In this document: piece after piece, positions 41,176 through 51,145 of the stretch
Position numbering within the stretch: position 1 is the first letter of the stretch
How the letters are laid out: each line of letters begins with the position of its first letter
NCBI RefSeq assembly: GCF_016406145.1
Contig: NZ_CP066306.1
Span: 1,426,001 to 1,490,000, forward strand
Direction of reading: 5' to 3'
Source: Pseudomonas putida
GTDB lineage: Bacteria > Pseudomonadota > Gammaproteobacteria > Pseudomonadales > Pseudomonadaceae
DNA length: 64,000 nt
Notes under the pieces: generated by a model
What the model saw: only the letters and a program-made list of their open reading frames with translations
Database searches by the model: none
Told to the model about the DNA's origin: nothing
Program-made: the position numbers and the translations under genes

Positions 41176-43737
41176 ATGGCGAGCCGTTCACTTGGCACAC
41201 TGACACTCGACTTAATCGCGAAAATCGGCGGTTTCACTGGTCCGCTGGACAAAGCAGGTCGCGAAACGCAGAAACAAATGGCCGAGATCAAGAAGCAGGC
41301 CGAGCGTCTAGGTACTGCTGTAGGTGCTACTTTCGCCGCCATTCCCGCCGTTGTCGCTGGGCTTGTAACGAGTTCCGCGTCAGCGGCGAAAGAGATTTCC
41401 AACCTATCCGCGCTCGCTGGGGTGGGAACAACTGAGTTCCAGCGCTTTGCGGCTGCCGCAGCCTCGGTCGGATTAAACCAGGAAAAACTGTCTGATATTT
41501 TCAAGGACACAAACGACAAAGTTGGCGACTTCCTGGCTACTGGCGGCGGAGAGCTGAAAAACTTTTTCGAAACGGTAGCGCCTAAGGTTGGCGTGACTGC
41601 GGACCAGTTCCGCAAGCTGAACAGCGCGGATGCGCTGCAGCTCTACGTTACCAGCCTTCAAAAAGCAAACGTCAGCCAGGCGCAAATGACCTTTTTCATG
41701 GAGGCGATTGCCGACGAGGCCACGGCCCTTTTGCCGCTCCTGGCCGATGGCGGCAAGAAATTCAAGGAGCTGGGTAATGCCGCGCAGGCTGCCGGCATGA
41801 TCATGGATGAGCAGACCATTGGTGCTGCTCAGCAATTCAGCACCGAACTGACCGTTATAGGCCAGTACGCCAGCTCAGCGAAGACCGCGCTGGCTGCCGA
41901 GTTCATGCCTGTCTTGGCGCAGCTGGCAAAGGACCTGGCCGACACCTCCAAAGAGGCTGGTGGTCTTCGAAAAATAATTCATGAGTTCGCGGATGACTTC
42001 ATCGAGGTTACTGCGACCACTGCGAGTCTTGCCGACGGTATTGCGCGGGCATTCAAGATCGCCGCAGCGACCATCGTCAGCGGGTTTTCCACAACGATGG
42101 CGTACTTGCAGAGCATTGGGGCAACCGCGAACACCTTACTTGGCGCCATCACTTTCGGCGACATGTCCAAGGACTTCAAGAAGAACGCTGAGCAGCTGAC
42201 AAACGATGCAATTATCAACTCGAGGACCGCTGGTAGCGTTATGTCGGAGGTTGCGGAAGCCTTCAACAAGCCTTGGTCCGGCGACGTAATCCGCCAGTAC
42301 GTCAAAGAGGCGAGGAAGGCCGCTGCCGATTTGCCAAAACTACAGCCGCCAGCAAGCGGTAGCGCCGGGATTATCGGCCAAACCGATGCGCAGAAAGCAG
42401 CAGAGAAGGCGGCTGAGGCCGCCACGAAAAAGCTGAACCAAGCGTTCAAGGCAACTGAAGAGAATTACCAGCGGCAGATTGAGCTGATAAACACCTCGAC
42501 GGACAAGCGCAAGGACGCGACCGAGGTTGAGAAGCTTGCCTTCGAGATATCCAGCGGAAAGCTGGATGGCATCAACGACAAGCAGCGTAAACGCCTGGAA
42601 GGACTGGCGGCTGAGCTGGACGCCTTGAAGAAGGTCAAGAACGCCGAGGAGGATGCCAAGAAACTGGCGTCCTTCCGCTCCAACGTGGATGAAGACTTCC
42701 TGACAGCGAGGAACGGCTTCGATCAAGAGCTTGCTGGCGCCGGCCGGGGCGACAAGTACAAGGATCGGCTGAAGGAGCGACTGGCGATCGAGGAGGACTT
42801 CAACCGCCAGCAGCGCGAGTTGGTCTTGCAGCGAAACAGCGGCGACATCAGCCAGGGCTTGTACGACCAGGAAACCCAGGTGCTGAGCGATGCCCTCGCC
42901 GAGCGCCTGGACCTGCAAAACCACTATTACAGCCAGCTCGATGAGGCGCAGAGCAACTGGATGGATGGCGTCACCAGCGCCTGGGAGAACTTTGCGGACG
43001 CCGCGACCGACTATTCAGCCATGGCGGCGGATGCCACCACGTCTGTCCTCGGTAGCGCCAGGAGCGAGCTCAGTTCGTTCCTCTCTGATGTGACCACGGG
43101 CTCGAAGGATGCCGGTGATGCGCTGATGGATATGGTTGGTGGTTTCGCCAGATCGATGGTTGATGCGCTGGCGGACATGGCCGCGCAGTGGCTGGTCTAT
43201 CAAGCCGTACAACTTATGGTGGGCAAGACGACCCAGGCCAGCGCAGCGCCGACAATGATCGCCAACGCCCAGGCAACGTCCTTTCAGGCGCAACTTGCAG
43301 CCTTTGCCAGTACCGCCGCGATACCCATCGTTGGACCTGCATTGGCACCGGGTGCAGCAATTGCAGCAGCGATGGCGACCGCACCCCTGGTGGCCGGTGT
43401 AGCAAGTTCCGCTCTGGTGGGCATGGCACACGACGGTATCGACAGCGTTCCTCGCGAAGGTACTTGGTTGCTTCAAAAGGGCGAGCGGGTCACCACGGCA
43501 TCGACCAGCGCAAAGCTGGACAAAACTCTCGACGAGGTGAACAAGGCCAGCAGAGGAGGTCAGCCGGAAGGCGCCGGCCAGCCTGTGGCGGTGCACCAGG
43601 TCTACCATGTCAACGGCGATGTGAGCCCTCAGACGGTTGCCATGATTCAACAAGGCATGCGCCAAACGATGTCCGCGATCCTGCAGGACGTGGGCCGAAA
43701 CGGCCAGATCATGCAGAGCATCCGCAAGAAACTTTAA
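41176..43737 (+). CDS. Tail tape measure protein
   Basis: The 853-aa product has the classic start LGTLTLDLIAKIGGFTGPLDKA, long coiled coils (about residues 410-590), a hydrophobic block (about 690-760: IPIVGPALAPGAAIAAAMATAP), and a C-terminal RKL. It sets tail length and probably assists DNA ejection. GGAGG precedes the ATG. Confidence 0.92.
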   Translation: MASRSLGTLTLDLIAKIGGFTGPLDKAGRETQKQMAEIKKQAERLGTAVGATFAAIPAVVAGLVTSSASAAKEISNLSALAGVGTTEFQRFAAAAASVGLNQEKLSDIFKDTNDKVGDFLATGGGELKNFFETVAPKVGVTADQFRKLNSADALQLYVTSLQKANVSQAQMTFFMEAIADEATALLPLLADGGKKFKELGNAAQAAGMIMDEQTIGAAQQFSTELTVIGQYASSAKTALAAEFMPVLAQLAKDLADTSKEAGGLRKIIHEFADDFIEVTATTASLADGIARAFKIAAATIVSGFSTTMAYLQSIGATANTLLGAITFGDMSKDFKKNAEQLTNDAIINSRTAGSVMSEVAEAFNKPWSGDVIRQYVKEARKAAADLPKLQPPASGSAGIIGQTDAQKAAEKAAEAATKKLNQAFKATEENYQRQIELINTSTDKRKDATEVEKLAFEISSGKLDGINDKQRKRLEGLAAELDALKKVKNAEEDAKKLASFRSNVDEDFLTARNGFDQELAGAGRGDKYKDRLKERLAIEEDFNRQQRELVLQRNSGDISQGLYDQETQVLSDALAERLDLQNHYYSQLDEAQSNWMDGVTSAWENFADAATDYSAMAADATTSVLGSARSELSSFLSDVTTGSKDAGDALMDMVGGFARSMVDALADMAAQWLVYQAVQLMVGKTTQASAAPTMIANAQATSFQAQLAAFASTAAIPIVGPALAPGAAIAAAMATAPLVAGVASSALVGMAHDGIDSVPREGTWLLQKGERVTTASTSAKLDKTLDEVNKASRGGQPEGAGQPVAVHQVYHVNGDVSPQTVAMIQQGMRQTMSAILQDVGRNGQIMQSIRKKL

Positions 43738-43746
43738 GGTGGAACG

Positions 43747-44331
43747 ATGGCAATCGAATGGCCAACTCAGGTGTGCCCTGCTGAGATGAGCTGGGGCATG
43801 GTCTACAACAACCGTGATTTCAGTTCCTCGCTGAACAACAGCCAGCAGATCGTGGGTTACCCGGGGTCGTACTGGAAGTGCTCACTGTCGCTGCCACCAC
43901 TGACCCGTGAACGTGACCGGGTTATGACTGCATTCATGGGGCGCCTGCAGGGGCGCTTCGGTACGTTCAAGCTGCCTGCTTTCACGCGCAAGCGGACCGA
44001 CAATATCGGTGCCCCGGTTATACAGACCGGGGCTGCGATGGCCTCCACCATCACCCTGAGTGGATTGCAGGGCGGTCTCCAGGTCTTCAGCCAGGGCGAC
44101 TACATCACCGTTGGTGGCGTGATGCATGAGGTGGTCGAGGATGTGGTGTCCAGCTCCGGTGGTACGGCAGTGTTGCCCCTGAACAGACGACTGCGTTCTG
44201 CTCTGGTGGTTGGCACAGCGGTGGAGTACCGAAACCCTTACTCGATAATGCGCCTGTCCGAGGACAGCTACACGCTTTCAGTCCGGCCTGTTGTGGCAGA
44301 ACTTTCCTTCGAATGCCGGGAGGCCTTCTAA
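43747..44331 (+). CDS. Distal tail protein
   Basis: The 194-aa product starts MAIEWPTQVCPAEMSWGMVY and contains LPPLTRERDRVMTAFMGRLQGRFGTF. Its position right after the tape measure and before the hub genes fits a distal tail/baseplate subunit. Confidence 0.75.
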   Translation: MAIEWPTQVCPAEMSWGMVYNNRDFSSSLNNSQQIVGYPGSYWKCSLSLPPLTRERDRVMTAFMGRLQGRFGTFKLPAFTRKRTDNIGAPVIQTGAAMASTITLSGLQGGLQVFSQGDYITVGGVMHEVVEDVVSSSGGTAVLPLNRRLRSALVVGTAVEYRNPYSIMRLSEDSYTLSVRPVVAELSFECREAF

Positions 44332-44927
44332 TGGCTGCTGTATTCCCATTTTCCCAGTCAGTGCTGAGCATCATTGCTGCCGGCAACTTCACGCCGGTGT
44401 TCGCCTGCGAGCTGGACTTCGCGGACGGCATGGTCAGGGCGCACACAGGTACCGGCCAGCTGGTTATCAACGGCTATGCCTATGACGGCGTGGGCACGTT
44501 CGGAGAGGTGGGCGCCGCCAGCGAAAGTGTTGAATCAGGTTCTTCCCTCTCCATCGACCTGATGCTGAATGGCCTGGACAGCTACATCCTCTCCCAGACA
44601 TCGGTTGCGGGCTGCCGAGGCCGGTCGGCCCGCTTGATGTTCGTTGTCTACGACGAGGCCGGACATTATGCCGCCGACATTCTCTTCAGTGGCCGAATGG
44701 ACGCCGCCAAGCTGTCCTATGGCGGCTCAACGGGCGACAGCTCGATCACGGTCACCATCATTGACCGAATGGCCGAGTGGAACCGGATTGGCACAGAGCG
44801 CTGGACCGATGAAAACCACCGTGCACGCCATGATGGTGACCGCTTTTTCTACGCCGTCGCGCAGATGGCCGAATGGCCGATTTTCTGGGGCGCCAAGAAA
44901 GACGCACCGTCCTTCACCTACGAGTAG
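44331..44927 (+). CDS. Tail hub-associated protein
   Basis: The 198-aa product overlaps the previous stop (TAATG). It has a beta-rich start (FTPVFACELDFADGMVRAHTG) and FSGRMDAAKLSYGGSTGDSS. It resembles the tail proteins placed between distal tail and NlpC/P60-like genes in Pseudomonas siphophages. Exact role unknown. Confidence 0.7.
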   Translation: MAAVFPFSQSVLSIIAAGNFTPVFACELDFADGMVRAHTGTGQLVINGYAYDGVGTFGEVGAASESVESGSSLSIDLMLNGLDSYILSQTSVAGCRGRSARLMFVVYDEAGHYAADILFSGRMDAAKLSYGGSTGDSSITVTIIDRMAEWNRIGTERWTDENHRARHDGDRFFYAVAQMAEWPIFWGAKKDAPSFTYE

Positions 44928-44932
44928 CTGTC

Positions 44933-45331
44933 ATGCGCTATCGAGACTGGCCCACGAGGCTACACGACACCATTCAGGCCGCCATCGAGCGGCCTTTTTT
45001 GTGGGGCGAATTTGACTGCTGCCTGTTTGTCGCGGACTGCGCGGCCGCAATTTGCGGTGTCGATCCGGCTCAGGAATACCGGGGGCGGTACAAGACAGAG
45101 ATCGGAGCCAAGCGCGTGATGGCTTCGACGCACGGATCAGTCGAGGCAGTGCTCGACACCTACTTCGAGAGAGTCGACGCGCGGTTCGCCCAGCGGGGCG
45201 ACATCGTCAGTTTCGAGAACGAGTCGGGGAAATGCGTGGCGGTTCTTTGGAGTGGTCGGTATTGGGCGGCCACTGAGTCCGGCGCAGCAGCTGTTGATTG
45301 TGAGCCTTTGGTGGCCTGGAGAGTTGAATAG
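44933..45331 (+). CDS. Tail tip NlpC/P60-like peptidase (DUF6950-like)
   Basis: The 132-aa product contains WGEFDCCLFVADCAAAICGVD, with the Cys that could be the nucleophile, and RGDIVSFENESGKC. Lambda K-type tail tip peptidases occupy this slot. A clear catalytic His is less obvious. It overlaps the TipJ start by one base. Confidence 0.7.
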   Translation: MRYRDWPTRLHDTIQAAIERPFLWGEFDCCLFVADCAAAICGVDPAQEYRGRYKTEIGAKRVMASTHGSVEAVLDTYFERVDARFAQRGDIVSFENESGKCVAVLWSGRYWAATESGAAAVDCEPLVAWRVE

Positions 45332-48300
45332 TGGGAAGCTCGATCAAGTCAGTCGTCAAGCTCGTCACCGCGCCCATCAAGGCGCTTTACGACCCGGTTG
45401 GCGCATTCAAGGATGTGTTCGGTGGTGTGCAGGGCATTTTCGCGGGCCTCACCGGCGCAGCCAAGGTCTCAGGTGCCAGCAGCTCTGAGCCCAGCTCCCA
45501 GACCGTACGCTCGTCCAAGGCACCGGTGCGCTTCATTCTTGGCCGGGCCAGCACGGGCGGTGTGCTTGCTTGGGTTCAGGAAGAACCAGGTGACCAGACC
45601 GGTGGGGAGTGGTTGCATATCGTCTACGTCCTCTCCGAAGGCGCCATCGCAGGCGTCGACGAAATCTACGTGGACGAGCGGCCGCTGTCCGATCTGGGCG
45701 AGAATGCCACCTCCGAAGTCATCATCAATCCGGGCCAGGTAAATGCTTTCTTGCTGAGCAAGTGCCCAGACTGGCGCCAGGAGCAGATCGGCCGCGGGCT
45801 TTCGTTTGTGCGTCTGTCGTTCAAATATGACGCAGAGAAGTTCCCGTCCGGCATTCCTGATGTGCGCTTCGTAGTGCGCGGGCGCAGCGACGTGTATGAC
45901 CCACGCAACGGGGCAGTGGGCTATTCGGCCAACACCGCGCTGCTGATCCTATGGTATCTGCGCAACCGTTGTGCGATTCCTGACGACGAAATCATATTCG
46001 ATTCTTTCGCCAGCTCTGCCAACGTCTGTGATGAGCCCGTGTTTGGCCCGGATGGTAAAATTTCGCCTCGCTACTTCGCTGGCGCGGTCATTGGCGCCGA
46101 TGAGAAGCGAAATACCGTTCTGGACAACCTGCTGTCGGCATGTGCCGGGACGCTGATCAGGGTAGGTGGCCGGTGGTCACTCCAAGTTGGCGCCTACTAC
46201 GGGCCGGCCGACTTCACCGTGAACGAAGACATGGTGATCGGTACCGTCGAGGGTACGACCGAGGTCAGCAACAGCGATGCCATTAACACCATGCGCGGGA
46301 CTTTTGTTGACCCGGCCCAAGCCTGGGCAGAGACCGACTACCCGGAGGTCGCGATACAGGACTGGATCACCAAAGACGGTGGTGAGCTCGCTGAGTCGCA
46401 GTCGTTTGCCTATGTGACAGATGCTTACCTGGCGCAGCGGCTTGCAAACATCAGCCTCCGCCGCCGTCGCTCGGGTGGCTCCCTCTCCGTGCCGCTGAAC
46501 TTCAATGGTTACAACTGCCGTCCGGGGCGCGCAGTCAAAGTCGATCTGCCATCGCTGAACATTCTTGGCGAGTTCATGGTCACCGAATGGACCATGGGGG
46601 CGGCCGATGCATGCAAGGTGACCCTCAAACCGTACGAGCAAGCCATCTTTGATGATGCTGTGGGCCAGCCCTACGACCCGCTGGGGTTTATCAACCTGCC
46701 GGTCGGCGGCCTGGCCGCTGTCACCGGATTGGCCTGGGCGCCGAGCGGCGTGGCCGAGGTCATTCAGGGCGTACTCAGCTGGACGCCACCGCTGCAGACG
46801 GTGCTGAGCTACACGGTGACGATCCGCAAGGGCACTGAGGTCGTGCAGTCCCTTAAGGTCGGCGGTGAGGCCGCCAGCTGCAACATCAATGGCCTGACGT
46901 CGGGTGTCTACACCATGAGCGTCATTGCCTTCGGCCCTGGCACACGTTCGGGCGAGGCGACCATCAATGTCAACGTGGGTGGTCCTCCGGTGCCCGAAAG
47001 CTGCGCCTTCTATGCGTCGGTGGACACCATCACGCTGGTGCCAGCCAACCGGCAGAGCAGCCTTAATGGCGGTACCTATGAATACTTCTATACCACCAAC
47101 CCTTCGGCACCGATCGCGGACGCCGTGTACTTGGGCCAAGGGTTGACCTTCACCCACACTGGACTGGCATTCGCCAAGGAGTACTTCTACTACGTGCGGT
47201 CGGCAAATGCGTACGGGAAGAGTGATTTCCTGTTCGTGCCTGCTGCAACATCCAGTGATCCAACCCAGATGCTGGAAGTCATTGCGGGTAGGATCACCGA
47301 GAGCGAGTTGGGTCAGGAGCTCACCGACCGCATCGACCTGATCGACAAAGAGGGCCCGGGCTCCGTCAACGAGCGCCTGGGTGAGGTTCGCAGCGACCTG
47401 AACCAGCAGATCGTCGACGTCAACAACTCGCTGGGGCAAGTGCAGTCCGAGTTGCAGCAGCAGATCGACAGCATCGCCGATCTGGCCGACTCGATGCCGT
47501 ACAAGCCCGACCAGGCCTACACAGCTGGCCAAGGTACGTTGGGCGAAGACGGCAAGCTGTACCAGGCCAAGGTTAACGTCCCGGCCGGCAATCCGCCGCC
47601 CAACGCGACCTACTGGACCGACATTGGCCAGGCGGTGCAGACGGCAAACGGTCTCGCCGCGCGCGTCGGTACCGTGGAGACCAGCATCACAGAGTTGAAC
47701 GGCGAGGTTGATGCCCAGGCCCAGCAGATCGATGGCTTACGGACCAGCATCGACGGGAAGGCTGACGCCTCGACGGTAAGCAGCCTGTCGAACCGTGTCA
47801 CGCAGAACGAGCAGGGCCTTTCCAGCCAAGGCCAGGCCCTCACCGGCGTACAGAACAGCCTCAACACCACCAACCAGAACGTGACCGCAGCTCAGCAGGC
47901 CGCCCAAGCCGCTGCCGATGCTGCTGGCGCCAAGGGCAAGGTGCTGTACCAGTCGACCGCGCCGGCAGTCGCGGACCGCCTGGCGCAGAATCTCTGGATC
48001 GACACGACCGGCAATGCCAACACGCCCAAACGCTGGAGCGGCAGCGCTTGGGTGGCCGTGACCGACAAGGTAGCGACGGACGCAGCAGCTGCTGCCGCCA
48101 GCGCACTGAGCCAGGTCGCTACCAAGGCTGATGCCTCGACGGTGCAGGCGCTGACCAACACCGTGACCCAGCAAGGTCAGGACATTACGGCGGCCGGTCA
48201 GGCCATCACCAGCATCAGCACGTCGCTCAGCCAGGCGGGCGGTGAGAACCTGCTTTACAACCCGTCGTTTGATAAAGCATCGGCTGCTAGCGCTAACGTC

Positions 48301-50823
48301 GCTGATGGGTGGTACTGGCGCACGCAAACCGCCGTCGCTGTAGTGCCGTCGCTTCTGCCATCGGCCTTGGGAGCTGGCGGCAAACGGCAAAGACTGGAAG
48401 TATCGGGGCTGATAGCCGGTACCGGCACTCACTACGTTGATTTCGTGCCCGAGTCGGCTCCTGCTGACTTCCGCCCCCCCGTCTATGAGGGGGTCGTAGG
48501 CACTGCATCTATCTATATCCGTGGAAGCTCGGGGTTGATGGTGCAGATCTACATGCAGTACAAGGATGCGGCCGGGGTGACGATAGGTACTCACGGCCCC
48601 GTCAACGTCAGCACCTCTCCCGTCGAGTCGTACAACCGCATCGTACTCACCGGACTAGCCGCACCTGCGGGTTCGGTGCGAGTAGACATTCTCTACCGGA
48701 TCAGATCTGCTCCGGGGTCTAGCATCACGGCCGGTTTTGTTGACCTGGATAAAGCACAATACGAACATAGTCCTGTTGTGACGGGCTGGCGCGACAATGG
48801 GCAGGTCAATGCATCCGCTATTGCGGCCAACGCCACTGCCACCACAGCACTGACCGGCCGGGTAGGCCTCACGGAGCAAGGCCTCACTAGCGTTTCGGGC
48901 AGCATCACCGAATTGAACAACACAATTGGCGATGTTGGTGGTGAGAACCTGTTCTACAACCCCACTTTCAATGCTAACGGCTCCGGATCAGATATCGCCG
49001 ATGGCTGGGCCATGGAAGGTTCGGCCGTGAGTGTGGATTCCAGAGTCACTTCTTGGCTCAACTCCGGGGAGAAAGCAATCCGAGTTGAGGTTGCAGGCGT
49101 GGGGAATGCCGGCCCCTACAAATCCGTGCGCCCCACTGGTGGAACGCCAGATCGAAGACCCAAAGTAGCGGAAGGCCAGACCTTGACGGCGTCTGTTTAT
49201 CTTCGCGGTACTGCCGGTTTGGGGTTTAGGTTCTTCCTCCAATGGATCAACGCTGCGGGTTCTTCGATAAGCGCACCGAACTCGTTGATGCTCACCGTCA
49301 CACCCGGAGGTGAACGCGTTCAATACAGCGGCGTTGCACCGGCCGGTGCCGTTAGTTGCTACGTTTATCTCAGGATTTATAGTGCTACTGGTGCCGTCAC
49401 ATCAGGCCATGTCGAAATGGCCAGACCCCAATTCGAGTACGGCACACGTGCTACAGGTTGGCGCGATAACGGTCAGGTCAATGCGGCGACTACTTCGGCG
49501 GTTTCGACAGCGGTAGATAGCCTTGGCTCTACAGTGACCCAGCAGGGCAACAGCATCACTAGCGTCTCTAACCGGACCACATCGCTGGAGAACTCGGTCA
49601 ATAGCACGACTAATGGACTCGCCACCAAGGCCTCGGCCTCGGCGGTGGACGCGCTGACCAACCGTGTTTCGGCAGCGGAGGGGGTCAACACCAGTCAGTC
49701 CAGCAGCATCACCGAGCTCAACAACAACGTTGGCGCAATCCAAGATGCGCTGGGGGCCTCCGGTCTCGATCCAGCACCCAACTGTTTGTGGCAATTTGAT
49801 AGCACTACCGAAGGCTGGGTGGCTTCGGGCGCAACGCTGGCGCAGGGGGCTGGGTTCGTCAAAATCACTTCGACCGGTTCGGATCCGCAGCTGCACAGCG
49901 GTACGGCGGCGACGTTGTCTATCACAGGCAGTCTCTACAGCCGCGTGCGGGCGCGCATCACCCGTCGGGCCGGTGCCGTTACGGACTGGGATGGCCAGTT
50001 GTTCTACCAGACCGCTGGTCACGGGTTCTCGGGTAGCTATCGAGCAATCGCGGCTAACCCGAACTTGGCAGTAGGAGAATCGGCAGTGGTCGAGTGGGAC
50101 ATGGCCAACCTGGCAGCAGGCGGAACGGACTGGGTGGACAGCACTATCACTCGGCTTCGCTTGGACATGGGAGCTACAAGTGGCGGCGCTTTCGATGTGG
50201 ACTGGGTTGCCGTCGGCAGGGTTGCGCCATCGGCCTCCAGTCGTGCAGTGGAGTCGTTGACCTCGACCGTGACTCAGCAAGGCGATGATCTTAGCGCCCA
50301 GGCGCAACAGCTCACCGGCCTGCAGACCTCGGTTGGTAACAACTCGGCGTCGATCCAGCAGGTAGCCAATGCCCAATCCACGCTCAACGGGAAGATCAAC
50401 GCGTCCTACTCGGTGAAGCTCCAGGTCACCGCTGGTGGACAGTACGTTGCTACTGGCTTCGGTCTGGGCGTTGAGAACAGCGGGGGAGTGCTGCAATCGA
50501 CGTTCGCGGTAATGGCGGATCGGTTCGCAGTCCTTAATCCTGCAGGGAACGGGTTTATTAGTCCATTCGCGATCCAGAACGGACAGGTATTTATTAACGA
50601 TGCTCTAATTTCAAAGCTGTCCGTGCAGAATGCCATCGTCGGTACAACCATCGCTTCATCTACCTATTCGCAATTTGGTGAGCCTCTTATGACGCTGAAC
50701 TTCAATTCGGGAGAAATCATCATGCGTAACTGGAGTCGGCAACTTACCTATACCAAGATCAATAATGATGGCATCGACGTTGTAGTTGACGGTGTCCGCC
50801 GAGTTCGGATGGGGGTGTGGTGA
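45331..50823 (+). CDS. Tail tip host-specificity protein J
   Basis: GTG-started 1830-aa protein, the largest in the phage. Residues 1-440 form the J core (IKALYDPVGAFKDVFGGVQG, VRFILGRASTGGVLAWVQEE, GYNCRPGRAVKVDLPSLNIL). Fibronectin-III-like repeats run to about 650, followed by long coiled coils with several copies of TQQG and AxQxxxL. Two homologous binding-type modules (about residues 970-1160 and 1203-1385) follow, and a final beta-rich tip (SAYSVKLQV-like ASYSVKLQVTAGGQYVATG). It determines receptor recognition. Confidence 0.92.
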   Translation: MGSSIKSVVKLVTAPIKALYDPVGAFKDVFGGVQGIFAGLTGAAKVSGASSSEPSSQTVRSSKAPVRFILGRASTGGVLAWVQEEPGDQTGGEWLHIVYVLSEGAIAGVDEIYVDERPLSDLGENATSEVIINPGQVNAFLLSKCPDWRQEQIGRGLSFVRLSFKYDAEKFPSGIPDVRFVVRGRSDVYDPRNGAVGYSANTALLILWYLRNRCAIPDDEIIFDSFASSANVCDEPVFGPDGKISPRYFAGAVIGADEKRNTVLDNLLSACAGTLIRVGGRWSLQVGAYYGPADFTVNEDMVIGTVEGTTEVSNSDAINTMRGTFVDPAQAWAETDYPEVAIQDWITKDGGELAESQSFAYVTDAYLAQRLANISLRRRRSGGSLSVPLNFNGYNCRPGRAVKVDLPSLNILGEFMVTEWTMGAADACKVTLKPYEQAIFDDAVGQPYDPLGFINLPVGGLAAVTGLAWAPSGVAEVIQGVLSWTPPLQTVLSYTVTIRKGTEVVQSLKVGGEAASCNINGLTSGVYTMSVIAFGPGTRSGEATINVNVGGPPVPESCAFYASVDTITLVPANRQSSLNGGTYEYFYTTNPSAPIADAVYLGQGLTFTHTGLAFAKEYFYYVRSANAYGKSDFLFVPAATSSDPTQMLEVIAGRITESELGQELTDRIDLIDKEGPGSVNERLGEVRSDLNQQIVDVNNSLGQVQSELQQQIDSIADLADSMPYKPDQAYTAGQGTLGEDGKLYQAKVNVPAGNPPPNATYWTDIGQAVQTANGLAARVGTVETSITELNGEVDAQAQQIDGLRTSIDGKADASTVSSLSNRVTQNEQGLSSQGQALTGVQNSLNTTNQNVTAAQQAAQAAADAAGAKGKVLYQSTAPAVADRLAQNLWIDTTGNANTPKRWSGSAWVAVTDKVATDAAAAAASALSQVATKADASTVQALTNTVTQQGQDITAAGQAITSISTSLSQAGGENLLYNPSFDKASAASANVADGWYWRTQTAVAVVPSLLPSALGAGGKRQRLEVSGLIAGTGTHYVDFVPESAPADFRPPVYEGVVGTASIYIRGSSGLMVQIYMQYKDAAGVTIGTHGPVNVSTSPVESYNRIVLTGLAAPAGSVRVDILYRIRSAPGSSITAGFVDLDKAQYEHSPVVTGWRDNGQVNASAIAANATATTALTGRVGLTEQGLTSVSGSITELNNTIGDVGGENLFYNPTFNANGSGSDIADGWAMEGSAVSVDSRVTSWLNSGEKAIRVEVAGVGNAGPYKSVRPTGGTPDRRPKVAEGQTLTASVYLRGTAGLGFRFFLQWINAAGSSISAPNSLMLTVTPGGERVQYSGVAPAGAVSCYVYLRIYSATGAVTSGHVEMARPQFEYGTRATGWRDNGQVNAATTSAVSTAVDSLGSTVTQQGNSITSVSNRTTSLENSVNSTTNGLATKASASAVDALTNRVSAAEGVNTSQSSSITELNNNVGAIQDALGASGLDPAPNCLWQFDSTTEGWVASGATLAQGAGFVKITSTGSDPQLHSGTAATLSITGSLYSRVRARITRRAGAVTDWDGQLFYQTAGHGFSGSYRAIAANPNLAVGESAVVEWDMANLAAGGTDWVDSTITRLRLDMGATSGGAFDVDWVAVGRVAPSASSRAVESLTSTVTQQGDDLSAQAQQLTGLQTSVGNNSASIQQVANAQSTLNGKINASYSVKLQVTAGGQYVATGFGLGVENSGGVLQSTFAVMADRFAVLNPAGNGFISPFAIQNGQVFINDALISKLSVQNAIVGTTIASSTYSQFGEPLMTLNFNSGEIIMRNWSRQLTYTKINNDGIDVVVDGVRRVRMGVW

Positions 50824-50828
50824 AATAA

Positions 50829-51137
50829 ATGGCATCTAATGCAGGCCTTCAGGTATTCGGTGCTGACGGTAGATTGCTTGTAGATATGAGCATGTCCATA
50901 AGTCAGCACCAAGGGGATGTAGTTACCAATGCTGCCAACGGCGCTATTGCTTTGCCCGCTCTACCGGCCGGAAAGCAGCGTTTCTATATCATTGTAACTC
51001 TGGTTGATACTCAGCAATGGAAGGGTAAGAAGCCAGGGGTAACAGTCTCGAGCAACACCTTGACTTGGCAATATCAACACTCAACGTGGTTTGGGCAGTT
51101 CTCTGCCAACTGCCGGATCTACTACGGGTATTACTAG
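50829..51137 (+). CDS. Small tail-tip-associated protein (102 aa)
   Basis: Six bases after J. Begins ASNAGLQVFGADGRLLVDMS and ends with aromatics (FSANCRIYYGYY). The same NxGLQVF-type start recurs in the next gene (GFQAFKEDGTLLFD), so both are probably tail-tip decorations. Function unknown. Confidence 0.65.
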   Translation: MASNAGLQVFGADGRLLVDMSMSISQHQGDVVTNAANGAIALPALPAGKQRFYIIVTLVDTQQWKGKKPGVTVSSNTLTWQYQHSTWFGQFSANCRIYYGYY

Positions 51138-51145
51138 GAGGCGTG

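Noticed and set aside
43188..43784. 198-codon plus frame overlapping the tape measure end
   Set aside because: Out-of-frame shadow of the tape measure gene, Arg/Gly/Ser-rich low complexity.
46177..47532. Minus frame opposite the tail tip gene
   Set aside because: Shadow; no start context and unlikely composition.
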